Source of the DNA: Moraxellaceae bacterium
GTDB taxonomy: Bacteria > Pseudomonadota > Gammaproteobacteria > Pseudomonadales > UBA3067
NCBI GenBank assembly: GCA_002401525.1
Contig: NVTH01000210.1
Location: 1-15,175, forward strand
Direction: 5' to 3'
Length of the DNA stretch: 15,175 nt
Shown here: positions 8,645-14,814 of the stretch, one piece after another
Layout of the letters: every line of letters begins with the position of its first letter
How positions within the stretch are numbered: the first letter of the stretch is position 1
Made by a program: the position numbers and the translations under genes
Notes under the pieces: generated by a model
What the model was told of the DNA's origin: nothing
Databases searched by the model: none
Seen by the model: the letters and a program-made list of their open reading frames with translations, nothing else

Positions 8645-10182
8645 AAAGAGAACCTATATCAGAAACGTCAGACTGGACCTTTGAGCTAATTCAAGAATAC
8701 GATCTCGAAATAGCGGACATAGCGAAAAGTTTTCGCCTTGATACCTACCCCAATCAAATCGAAATAATCTCCGCCGAGCAAATGATGGATGCCTACTCTT
8801 CGGTGGGCATGCCAGTGGGTTATAACCATTGGTCTTACGGCAAACATTTTGTCTCCGTCGCGCAAGACTATCAACGCGGACAAATGGGATTGGCTTATGA
8901 AATAGTCATCAATTCCGACCCTTGCATTGCCTATCTCATGGAAGAAAACACCATGGCCATGCAAGTGCTGGTCATCGCTCATGCCTGCTACGGGCATAAT
9001 TCATTCTTTAAAGGTAACTACCTATTTAAAACCTGGACCGATGCCAGTTCGATTATCGATTACCTTGTTTTTGCGAAAAACTACATCACAAAATGCGAAG
9101 AAAAATACGGCGTGGACGAGGTGGAATCTTTGTTGGATTCCTGTCATGCATTAATGAACTACGGCGTAGATCGTTATAAACGACCTTACCCAATATCAGC
9201 CGGGGAAGAGAAACAACGCCAAAAAGAACGTGAAGAATACCTTCAGGCTCAAGTCAATGAATTGTGGAGAACGATCCCACAATTATCTGGAAGTGCCGCT
9301 AACGAATCGGAATTTCGATTTCCTCAGGAACCCCAAGAAAACCTACTCTATTTTGCGGAAAAGAACGCACCGCTACTGGAACCTTGGCAACGGGAAATAA
9401 TTCGTATTGTTCGAAAAATTGCTCAATACTTTTACCCACAACGCCAGACTCAAGTAATGAACGAGGGCTGGGCGACTTTTTGGCACTATACTATTCTCAA
9501 TGAATTATACGATCGAGGCAAAGTCACCGACGGATTTATGTTGGAACTATTGATCTCTCATTCCAATGTCATTTATCAACCCCCCTTTGACAGTCCGCAT
9601 TACAGCGGCATCAATCCCTATGCCCTGGGTTTCAAAATGATGTGCGACATCCGCCGCATCTGCGAAGACCCTACCGAAGAAGATAAAGAATGGTTCCCTG
9701 ATATCGCTGGCTCGGATTGGCTCGATACCTTACACTTTGCAATGCAAAACTTTAAAGACGAAAGTTTTATATTGCAGTTTTTATCGCCCCACCTAATTCG
9801 AGAATTCAAATTATTCTCAGTATTAGATGACGACAGTAAAAAGGAACTTGAAATTACTGAGATTCACGACGAAGTCGGATATAAGCGAATACGTGAACTG
9901 ATTTCGATGCAGTATAATCTCAGCATGAATGAACCCAATATCCAAGTGCACAACGTCGACATACGCGGCGATCGCTCCATCACTCTGAGGCATGTTCAGC
10001 ATAATGATCGCCCGTTGGGGGATACCACTCAGGAAGTGATTAAACATTTGCATCGCCTGTGGAAATTTGATGTTCATCTCGAGTCCATGCGTGATGATGT
10101 GGTGGTGCGCAAATTTACCTGTCCAGAAGAAAAAGCGGAAGACGCAAAAGCCAAGGATGCAGCCCTGGCGAAAGCGAGTTAA
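8641..10182 (+). CDS. ycgB: SpoVR family protein YcgB
   Basis: A 513-residue SpoVR-family protein (E. coli YcgB is about 510). SpoVR is needed for spore cortex formation in Bacillus; in non-sporulating proteobacteria the role is unclear, but the gene is repeatedly found beside yeaG-yeaH. Family hallmarks are visible: HACYGHN at residues 114-120 and NEGWATFWH with E275 and H282, an arrangement of His/Glu that looks like a metal site (inference). The C-terminal part ends in a Lys/Ala/Asp-rich tail. ATG 8641 overlaps the yeaH stop as ATGA, implying coupled translation and a three-gene operon. No T-run terminator follows; the REP-like pair at 10271-10415 is the first strong hairpin downstream. 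Confidence 0.96.
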   Translation: MKREPISETSDWTFELIQEYDLEIADIAKSFRLDTYPNQIEIISAEQMMDAYSSVGMPVGYNHWSYGKHFVSVAQDYQRGQMGLAYEIVINSDPCIAYLMEENTMAMQVLVIAHACYGHNSFFKGNYLFKTWTDASSIIDYLVFAKNYITKCEEKYGVDEVESLLDSCHALMNYGVDRYKRPYPISAGEEKQRQKEREEYLQAQVNELWRTIPQLSGSAANESEFRFPQEPQENLLYFAEKNAPLLEPWQREIIRIVRKIAQYFYPQRQTQVMNEGWATFWHYTILNELYDRGKVTDGFMLELLISHSNVIYQPPFDSPHYSGINPYALGFKMMCDIRRICEDPTEEDKEWFPDIAGSDWLDTLHFAMQNFKDESFILQFLSPHLIREFKLFSVLDDDSKKELEITEIHDEVGYKRIRELISMQYNLSMNEPNIQVHNVDIRGDRSITLRHVQHNDRPLGDTTQEVIKHLHRLWKFDVHLESMRDDVVVRKFTCPEEKAEDAKAKDAALAKAS

Positions 10183-10270
10183 GCTTTAAATACAATACAT
10201 ATCTCGGCCTTTCCCACACCACCGCCAAGGCTCACTACCGCGCCCCCGTCACAGCTCATTTTCGCACCCG

Positions 10271-10299
10271 CCGTCATTCCCGCGAAGGCGGGAATCCAT
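10271..10299 (+). repeat. REP-like palindromic repeat, copy 1
   Basis: A 29-bp unit whose core is an 8-bp stem, ATTCCCGC and GCGGGAAT, around GAAG (10276-10295), preceded by CCGTC and followed by CCAT. Repeats with this core (read in frame as the VIPAKAGI peptide) are widely dispersed in proteobacterial genomes. It lies in the convergent gap between ycgB and the EamA gene and may act as a transcription end signal or RNA-stabilising hairpin. Similarity to copy 2 extends weakly (10 of 12 bases) on the outer side. Confidence 0.85.
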
Positions 10300-10374
10300 C
10301 GAATTTAAAGCAATGAATTCAGGTGCGACTCAGTACTTGTTGTGAAAAAATTTACCGAAGATTCGGATGACTGT

Positions 10375-11322
10375 TTATTTTCCGGCATGGATTCCCGCCT
10401 TCGCGGGAATGACGGGGGATGCAGGAACGACCGAAGCGTTCTCCAACATAGCCTCCTGAGCACCTAGATTCTCCCAAATATACAAGCCTAGACCTGCCAA
10501 GATAAAAAGCACCCCCACTAAAGTCATCGCGTGAACTTGCTCATTATTAAAAAGCGCCCCCAATAACATCGCAATAGCGGGTGTCATTAAAGTCACCAAT
10601 GCGACCGATGCTGGGGACAGCATCCTAAGAATATAAAAATAACTCAACATTCCTATAATAGAGCCCGCCACTGCTAAATACACAATGGCCAAGTAAGTAT
10701 TGACCGGCACCAGTTCCCATTGAGCCTCCGCAATATGGGGCAATCCCAACACCAAGAAAACCGGCAAAGAAAATAATAGCGTGCCATAGGTTTGCGAAAT
10801 GACATGGCTTTCTAGTTGATACCGTTTAACCAAAACACCACTTAAACTAAACAAAAATACCGCCACCAAGACCAATGCAACGCCCATTAGCGCGCTCATA
10901 TCCACTAATAACTGCTCGTAGGACAACACCCCTAACCCCAGCAAAGCCAAGGCGAAAGCCACCCAATGCAACGGTCTAAAAGCTGCGTCCCCCAAAATAT
11001 AGTGCGCCAACAACCCAGAAACCGCAGGGGACAATCCAAACAACACAGAAATTAATCCCGAAGGGATAAACGCAGCGCCGACATAAACAAACGCCAAACC
11101 TCCGGCCAAACCCAACCCTCCGGACATATAATTTTTAACAGCAAGTCGATCCCATTGAATCGAAATATTGAGCACTCGTAGTAGCACCCTGACCAGCACT
11201 ACGGCAATTAAAATCCTCCCACTTAAACCAAGCAACGGATGGAGGCCCACGCCACTCCATTGAATCGCCAAAGGAGTCGTCGCCCAAGTGAGTACCGTTA
11301 TAAAATAAGCGATTACAGTCAT
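10375..11322 (-). CDS. EamA/DMT-family inner-membrane transporter
   Basis: A 315-residue, very hydrophobic protein with about ten predicted membrane segments in two EamA repeats, the drug/metabolite transporter fold. Such proteins export amino acids, metabolites or drugs; the substrate cannot be read from sequence. Recognisable features are the N-terminal TWATTPLAIQWS segment and a second-half LMTPAIAMLLGALF segment typical of these carriers. ATG at 11322 has an AAGGAA ribosome site 7 nt upstream. The last about 12 residues (SPVIPAKAGIHAGK) are encoded by a REP-like repeat, so the native C-terminus was probably replaced or extended. The gene is convergent with ycgB and sits downstream of a terminator and a 55-codon ORF on the same strand. 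Confidence 0.9.
   Translation of the reverse strand: MTVIAYFITVLTWATTPLAIQWSGVGLHPLLGLSGRILIAVVLVRVLLRVLNISIQWDRLAVKNYMSGGLGLAGGLAFVYVGAAFIPSGLISVLFGLSPAVSGLLAHYILGDAAFRPLHWVAFALALLGLGVLSYEQLLVDMSALMGVALVLVAVFLFSLSGVLVKRYQLESHVISQTYGTLLFSLPVFLVLGLPHIAEAQWELVPVNTYLAIVYLAVAGSIIGMLSYFYILRMLSPASVALVTLMTPAIAMLLGALFNNEQVHAMTLVGVLFILAGLGLYIWENLGAQEAMLENASVVPASPVIPAKAGIHAGK
10387..10415 (-). repeat. REP-like palindromic repeat, copy 2 (inverted, inside the EamA 3' end)
   Basis: An exact 29-bp reverse complement of copy 1, separated from it by 87 nt, so the two form a larger REPIN-like inverted pair. On the - strand it is translated as the last residues of the transporter (VIPAKAGIH), and the stop codon comes 4 codons after. 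The spacer between the copies holds a small CCGAA/TTCGG inverted repeat at 10355-10366. Confidence 0.85.
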
Positions 11323-11334
11323 TGCAGTATTCCT

Positions 11335-11370
11335 TTTTACACTATTACTTTTACACTATTACTTTTTACA
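11335..11370. repeat. 14-bp tandem repeat in the EamA 5' leader
   Basis: Two exact adjacent copies of TTTTACACTATTAC (11335-11348, 11349-11362) followed by a partial third (TTTTTACA, 11363-11370). It lies 13 nt upstream of the EamA start and abuts its ribosome site on the - strand, where each unit reads GTAATAGTGTAAAA. Confidence 0.85.
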
Positions 11371-11421
11371 GTGTTTGTTATGGCACAATTTATTTTGCGC
11401 AACATTTTCTACCGTCCACAA

Positions 11422-11453
11422 AAAAGGCCGCAGGTTTAACGCTGCGGCCTTTT
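11422..11453. terminator. Bidirectional intrinsic terminator, 12-bp perfect stem
   Basis: AAAAGGCCGCAG (11422-11433) and CTGCGGCCTTTT (11442-11453) form a perfect 12-bp stem with an 8-nt loop, and the T/A ends make it a terminator in either direction. No + strand gene ends near it. On the - strand it comes 23 nt after the stop of the 55-codon ORF and about 100 nt before the EamA start, so it most likely ends, or conditionally ends, a - strand transcript. Confidence 0.88.
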
Positions 11454-11476
11454 GAAAATACGATTTTATTTGATCG

Positions 11477-11644
11477 TTACAATTTCCAGTTACTCGCAGC
11501 TAAGCCATTTAAATGGCGCTTCATAATCGGGCGCCAAAGACAGAGCCAATGCACCACGACGGCACAAGAGGCCGACGGCTTCTCGCTTAGAAAGCGCTGC
11601 TTGAAATAGCGCGAATTAACTGTAGTAATTTCAATTGTATTCAT
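11477..11644 (-). CDS. Small ORF, 55 residues, unknown function (possible leader peptide or RNA gene)
   Basis: On the - strand, ATG at 11644 opens 55 codons ending TAA at 11477. The product begins MNTIEITTVNSRYFKQRFLS, has a Cys/Trp-rich middle (VVHWLCLWRP) and ends in MKRHLNGLAASNWKL. I do not recognise a characterised family. Support: a plausible promoter just upstream (TTGACG, 17-nt spacer, CATTAT) and a perfect terminator 23 nt after the stop. Against it: there is no ribosome site, and the predicted transcript would start within a few bases of the ATG, so it would be leaderless. The segment is also rich in inverted repeats, including the 14-bp palindrome GCCATTTAAATGGC at 11504-11517, so a structured non-coding RNA of about 230 nt is a real alternative. 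A third option is a leader controlling EamA. Confidence 0.45.
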   Translation of the reverse strand: MNTIEITTVNSRYFKQRFLSEKPSASCAVVVHWLCLWRPIMKRHLNGLAASNWKL

Positions 11645-11652
11645 AGTGGGTT

Positions 11653-11658
11653 TATAAT
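11653..11658 (+). promoter_or_regulatory. Putative -10 box for cca
   Basis: A perfect TATAAT lies 50 nt upstream of the cca ATG. The -35 is poor (TTTCAA/TTCAAT around 629-635). On the opposite strand the same bases overlap the putative -10 of the 55-codon ORF, so the two divergent promoters would share one site. Confidence 0.5.
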
Positions 11659-11682
11659 GCGTTCACTTTCATTATTCGTCAA
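11654..11682 (-). promoter_or_regulatory. Putative promoter for the 55-codon ORF / RNA
   Basis: Reading the - strand, TTGACG (11682-11677) is followed by a 17-nt spacer and CATTAT (11659-11654). The -35 matches 5 of 6 and the -10 matches 4 of 6 consensus bases. Predicted transcription starts at about 11645-11647, essentially at the small ORF's ATG. Confidence 0.45.
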
Positions 11683-11707
11683 TGTTTTTTTAAGTGATTT
11701 TTAAACT

Positions 11708-12958
11708 ATGAAAATCTACAAAGTAGGCGGCGCAGTTCGAGACCAATTACTGCAACGTCCCGTAACAGAAATCGATTGGGTCGTGGTGGGCGCAACAGCG
11801 CAACAATTATTGGATCAAGGATATATCCAAGTAGGCAAAGATTTCCCGGTATTCCTACACCCAAAAAGCAAAGAGGAATACGCGCTCGCTCGAACCGAAC
11901 GAAAAACCTCCCAAGGCTACACAGGCTTTACTTGCGATATATCGACCCACATCACCCTTGAAGAAGACCTACTAAGGCGCGATCTAACCATCAACGCCAT
12001 GGCGTTAGATCAAGACGGCACACTAGTAGACCCCTACAATGGCCAACTTGACCTACAAAACCGCTGGCTAAGACATGTCTCCGACGCATTCACCGAAGAT
12101 CCACTGAGGGTCTTACGCGTGGCTCGCTTTGCCGCGCGCTATCATTATCTTGGATTTCGAGTCGCACTGGAAACGATGCAGCTAATGCGGCAAATTGTGC
12201 AGAGCGGAGAATTGGAATCACTCCCCTCCGAACGCATCGTCACGGAGTTTGAAAAATCACTGGGGGAAGAAAACCCAGAGATATTCATTACTGTGCTATT
12301 GCAGTGTGGTGCGTTAGAAAAACTGTGCCCGGAAATCCACGCTTTATTTGGCGTCAGTCAAAATAAAGTGCATCACCCCGAAGTGGACACCGGACTGCAT
12401 ACCTTGCTAGCATTGCAAATGGCAGTGCGGCTATCCAACGATACGTCAGTACGATTTGCCGCGTTGACTCACGACTTAGGCAAAGGTAACACTCCCGCCG
12501 ACATTCTGCCGCGACACATCGGTCACGAACAACGCAGCGTAGATTTATTAATCAGCTTCAATCAACGACTTGCTTTCCCTAACAAACATATACAGCTTGC
12601 TAAATTAGTCGCCGCACAACACACCAACGTCCATCGAGCCCAAGAGCTAAAAGCACAAACCATTTTGGGGTTATTTGAAAAAACCGATGCTTATCGTCAA
12701 CCTCAACGTTTTGAATTATTGCTCACCTGCTGTGAAGCCGACAGCCGAGGCAGACACCAATTTTCAAATCGGCCTTACCCCCAGAAGCAATATTTACAAG
12801 GCCTATTAAATGCAACGCTCACCATTCCCACTAAACCCTTTATCGAGGCAGGCATTAAAGGCAAGGAAATAGGTAAGGCCATTCAGCGAACAAGAATCTC
12901 AATCATCAAAAAACACAAACAACAATTTTGCTGGGACACGGAGCCCACTCAACCATGA
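11708..12958 (+). CDS. cca: tRNA CCA-adding enzyme (multifunctional Cca)
   Basis: A 416-residue class II nucleotidyltransferase that builds or repairs the 3' CCA of tRNAs without a template; the C-terminal HD domain gives the gammaproteobacterial form its phosphatase/phosphodiesterase activities. Visible motifs: GGAVRD at residues 7-12, EIDWVVVG around 21-28, RRDLTINAMA near 89-98, EDPLRVLRVARFAARY, and the HD pair H255-D256 in LTHDLGKG, the same positions as in E. coli Cca (412 residues). One point differs: the first acidic residue of the usual D-x-D metal pair is Glu21 here. ATG 11708 matches the family N-terminus MKIYxVGGAVRD; only a weak AAGTGA ribosome site precedes it. The stop overlaps the next gene by 4 nt (ATGA). 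Confidence 0.96.
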   Translation: MKIYKVGGAVRDQLLQRPVTEIDWVVVGATAQQLLDQGYIQVGKDFPVFLHPKSKEEYALARTERKTSQGYTGFTCDISTHITLEEDLLRRDLTINAMALDQDGTLVDPYNGQLDLQNRWLRHVSDAFTEDPLRVLRVARFAARYHYLGFRVALETMQLMRQIVQSGELESLPSERIVTEFEKSLGEENPEIFITVLLQCGALEKLCPEIHALFGVSQNKVHHPEVDTGLHTLLALQMAVRLSNDTSVRFAALTHDLGKGNTPADILPRHIGHEQRSVDLLISFNQRLAFPNKHIQLAKLVAAQHTNVHRAQELKAQTILGLFEKTDAYRQPQRFELLLTCCEADSRGRHQFSNRPYPQKQYLQGLLNATLTIPTKPFIEAGIKGKEIGKAIQRTRISIIKKHKQQFCWDTEPTQP

Positions 12959-13692
12959 GTCACACAAACCCGGCCACCGTGTTAATTACCGGTGCGGCAA
13001 AACGCATCGGTGCAGAAATAGCCAAACATTTTCACGCCAATCAATTCAATACCATTATTCATTACCATCGCTCGCACCAAGAAGCCGAGGCCCTAGCCAA
13101 CGAATTCAATTCAACTCGCAGCAATAGCGCAGCCATTCTACAAGCAGATTTAAATGATTTTCAGGCGCTATCGAAGCTAAGCGACGATGCACAACGAATG
13201 TTTGGTCGAATTGATATATTAATCAATAATGCGTCCTCATTCTCCCCCACCCCTCTAGGAAAAACAGGCGAGAGGCAATGGGATAATTTATTCAACAGCA
13301 ACGCAAAAGCACCTTTTTTTCTTAGCCAAGCATTGCTCCCTGAACTTAAAAAAAATTCAGGCTGCATCATCAACATGGTGGATATTTATGCAGAAAAACC
13401 CTTACAAAACCATACCCTTTATTGCATGGCCAAATCAGCGCTCGCGATGATGACCCAATCACTGGCTAAAGAATTAGGCCCAGAGATACGCGTCAACGGC
13501 ATCGCCCCCGGCGCAATCCTTTGGCCAGAAGGGGAAATTCAAGAAAATCAAAAAGAATTACTGGATAAGACCTGCTTGAAGCGGCTTGGGCAAGTAGAAG
13601 ACATTATTCGAACCATCGATTTCATCACCCATAATAAATATTTAACAGGCCAAATCATCAAAATTGATGGCGGACGCTCCGTTAATATTTAA
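12955..13692 (+). CDS. Pteridine reductase, short-chain dehydrogenase (PTR1-like)
   Basis: A 245-residue SDR enzyme predicted to reduce a dihydropterin or dihydrofolate with NADPH. The nucleotide loop TGAAKRIG near the N-terminus has the Arg favouring NADPH; INNAS follows. The catalytic set is Asp143-Tyr156-Lys160 (INMVD, then YCMAK), with Asp where most SDRs have Ser. The same Asp/Tyr/Lys spacing is known from trypanosomatid pteridine reductase PTR1. The segment GIAPGAILWPEG and C-terminal DGGRS also fit pteridine reductases. Start: I prefer ATG 12955, overlapping the cca stop as ATGA with GGAG upstream, over a TTG at 12928. It converges on folK/folB with a 19-nt gap, which supports a pterin role. 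FolM-type dihydromonapterin reductase is the nearest alternative name. Confidence 0.88.
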   Translation: MSHTNPATVLITGAAKRIGAEIAKHFHANQFNTIIHYHRSHQEAEALANEFNSTRSNSAAILQADLNDFQALSKLSDDAQRMFGRIDILINNASSFSPTPLGKTGERQWDNLFNSNAKAPFFLSQALLPELKKNSGCIINMVDIYAEKPLQNHTLYCMAKSALAMMTQSLAKELGPEIRVNGIAPGAILWPEGEIQENQKELLDKTCLKRLGQVEDIIRTIDFITHNKYLTGQIIKIDGGRSVNI

Positions 13693-13711
13693 AACCGCGA
13701 AAAAACACAAC

Positions 13712-14206
13712 TCAAGCAGGAAGGGAAATATCGATCGGCCACAAGCCCTGCTTATCGCCAGAAAATTGTTCCCACAACGCGGCATAACTTTGCCGCGTGC
13801 TGACGTGCAATTCATCCGCAGCCACATCCACCAGCGGCAACAAGACAAACGCATAACTAAGGATTTCGCCACGAGGCAATTCAACCCCATCAAACTCACC
13901 ACACAAATCATCGTAAGTTAAAATATCAAGATCCAAGGTCCGCGCACTAAATTTCACCTGCCCCTTCTTACGACCGTGACTGACCTCTATCCTTTTTAAC
14001 AAACCACTTAACTCGCCCACTGACAATTCAGTGTCAAAACCCACCACCAAATTTAAAAAATTATCCCCGTCAAAGCCCACGGCTTTACTTTCATACACTT
14101 TCGAACAAGTGAGTGCGCCAAAGTTTTCCTTGAGCTCGGCAATCGAACTTAGAATATTTTTCTGACTGTCTACGTTACTGCCTACGCTCAGATAAGTTCG
14201 AGCCAT
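13712..14206 (-). CDS. folK: 6-hydroxymethyl-dihydropterin pyrophosphokinase FolK (HPPK)
   Basis: A 164-residue HPPK that transfers pyrophosphate from ATP to 6-hydroxymethyl-7,8-dihydropterin in folate synthesis. The fold markers are GSN near residue 9, E74 and R79, and the strong motif SARTLDLDIL with R89 and the metal-binding D92 and D94. It departs from the E. coli form in the later loop: where E. coli has a PH...R stretch before the FML/FVL segment, this protein reads LPRGEILSYAFVLLPL (R112, Y118). I believe this belongs to a divergent but common FolK subfamily; a changed role cannot be excluded. ATG at 14206 overlaps the folB stop by one base (TAATG), so translation is coupled. It converges on the pteridine reductase gene. 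Confidence 0.88.
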   Translation of the reverse strand: MARTYLSVGSNVDSQKNILSSIAELKENFGALTCSKVYESKAVGFDGDNFLNLVVGFDTELSVGELSGLLKRIEVSHGRKKGQVKFSARTLDLDILTYDDLCGEFDGVELPRGEILSYAFVLLPLVDVAADELHVSTRQSYAALWEQFSGDKQGLWPIDISLPA

Positions 14207-14562
14207 TAACTCTTTTCACCTCGTTCAATAATGACACCCACATCGGTGGCCCCTCTTAAAGCGCCGGGCTTACCCAAGCGCAATCGTACCCAAGACACTT
14301 TAAATTCTTCACGTATGATCGTTGCCACTTCTTCCGCCAATGTTTCCACCAACTGAAAACTACTTTGCTCTACAAAGGAGATAATCCGCTTGGCCACCGA
14401 TTTATAATCCAGCGCATTTTCGATGGAATCGTTATCCGCAGCGAGACGATTGTCACTGGCCATTTCCAGATCCATACTCACAATCTGCTTAATCTCTCGT
14501 TCCCAATCAAAAATCCCGATAATCGTTTCTATCTGTAAATCTTTTATATAAACAACATCCAT
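14206..14562 (-). CDS. folB: Dihydroneopterin aldolase FolB
   Basis: A 118-residue enzyme, the normal FolB size, that cleaves 7,8-dihydroneopterin to 6-hydroxymethyl-dihydropterin, the substrate of FolK encoded next. Seen in the sequence: YIKDLQIETIIGIFDWERE with the pterin-binding Glu21, ALDYKSV at 50-56, LVETLAEE around 71-78 and the catalytic Lys98 in KPGALRGATDVGV. ATG at 14562 has an AAGGAA ribosome site 8 nt upstream. It is the first gene of a folB-folK pair. I could not find a convincing promoter in the 142 nt between it and the small ORF ending at 14705. Confidence 0.94.
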   Translation of the reverse strand: MDVVYIKDLQIETIIGIFDWEREIKQIVSMDLEMASDNRLAADNDSIENALDYKSVAKRIISFVEQSSFQLVETLAEEVATIIREEFKVSWVRLRLGKPGALRGATDVGVIIERGEKS

Positions 14563-14704
14563 CGTTTCTATTCCTTCTTACTAAAGTAAATTAAACCCTG
14601 TGAAACACACCCCATAAGACCTAGCACTTAACGCCCTACCCTTCACAGCGATCAAAACTAGCAACCATAAGACAATCTAATAATTTGGCGCTACAATGCC
14701 TCCA

Positions 14705-14809
14705 CTAAAATGGTGCCGACCCAATCAGCGCCGCCCAGTTTTTAGAATCACCCTTACGGCTGTCAGACATGTCTATCTCTGCACCCATATCAATCTCTGC
14801 GTTTGCCAT
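14705..14809 (-). CDS. Small ORF, 34 residues, downstream of the response regulator
   Basis: ATG at 14809 lies 5 nt after the response-regulator stop on the same strand and opens 34 codons to TAG at 14705. The product is acidic and hydrophilic at first, with a near-duplicate AEIDMGAEIDMSD, then basic (SRKGDSK) and ends NWAALIGSAPF. The duplication is also visible in DNA (GCAGAGATTGATATG and GCAGAGATAGACATG). No ribosome site is apparent, so expression would need coupling to the upstream gene. It might be a small partner of the regulator, the remnant of a histidine-kinase N-terminus, or chance. I recognise no family. Confidence 0.35.
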   Translation of the reverse strand: MANAEIDMGAEIDMSDSRKGDSKNWAALIGSAPF

Positions 14810-14814
14810 GATTT

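Noticed and set aside
10368..10460. + strand 30-codon frame starting at ATG 10368
   Set aside because: It is the antisense of the REP-like repeat and the EamA 3' end; no ribosome site.
11322..11609. + strand frame of 95 codons across the terminator and the small ORF
   Set aside because: It runs through the tandem repeats and a strong terminator, lacks a ribosome site, and is best explained as the antisense of the 55-codon frame and leader.
14598..14648. Inverted CTGTGAA/TTCACAG pair upstream of folB, considered as a CRP-like site
   Set aside because: The arms are 37 nt apart and CRP needs about 6; a 7-bp match at this distance can be chance.
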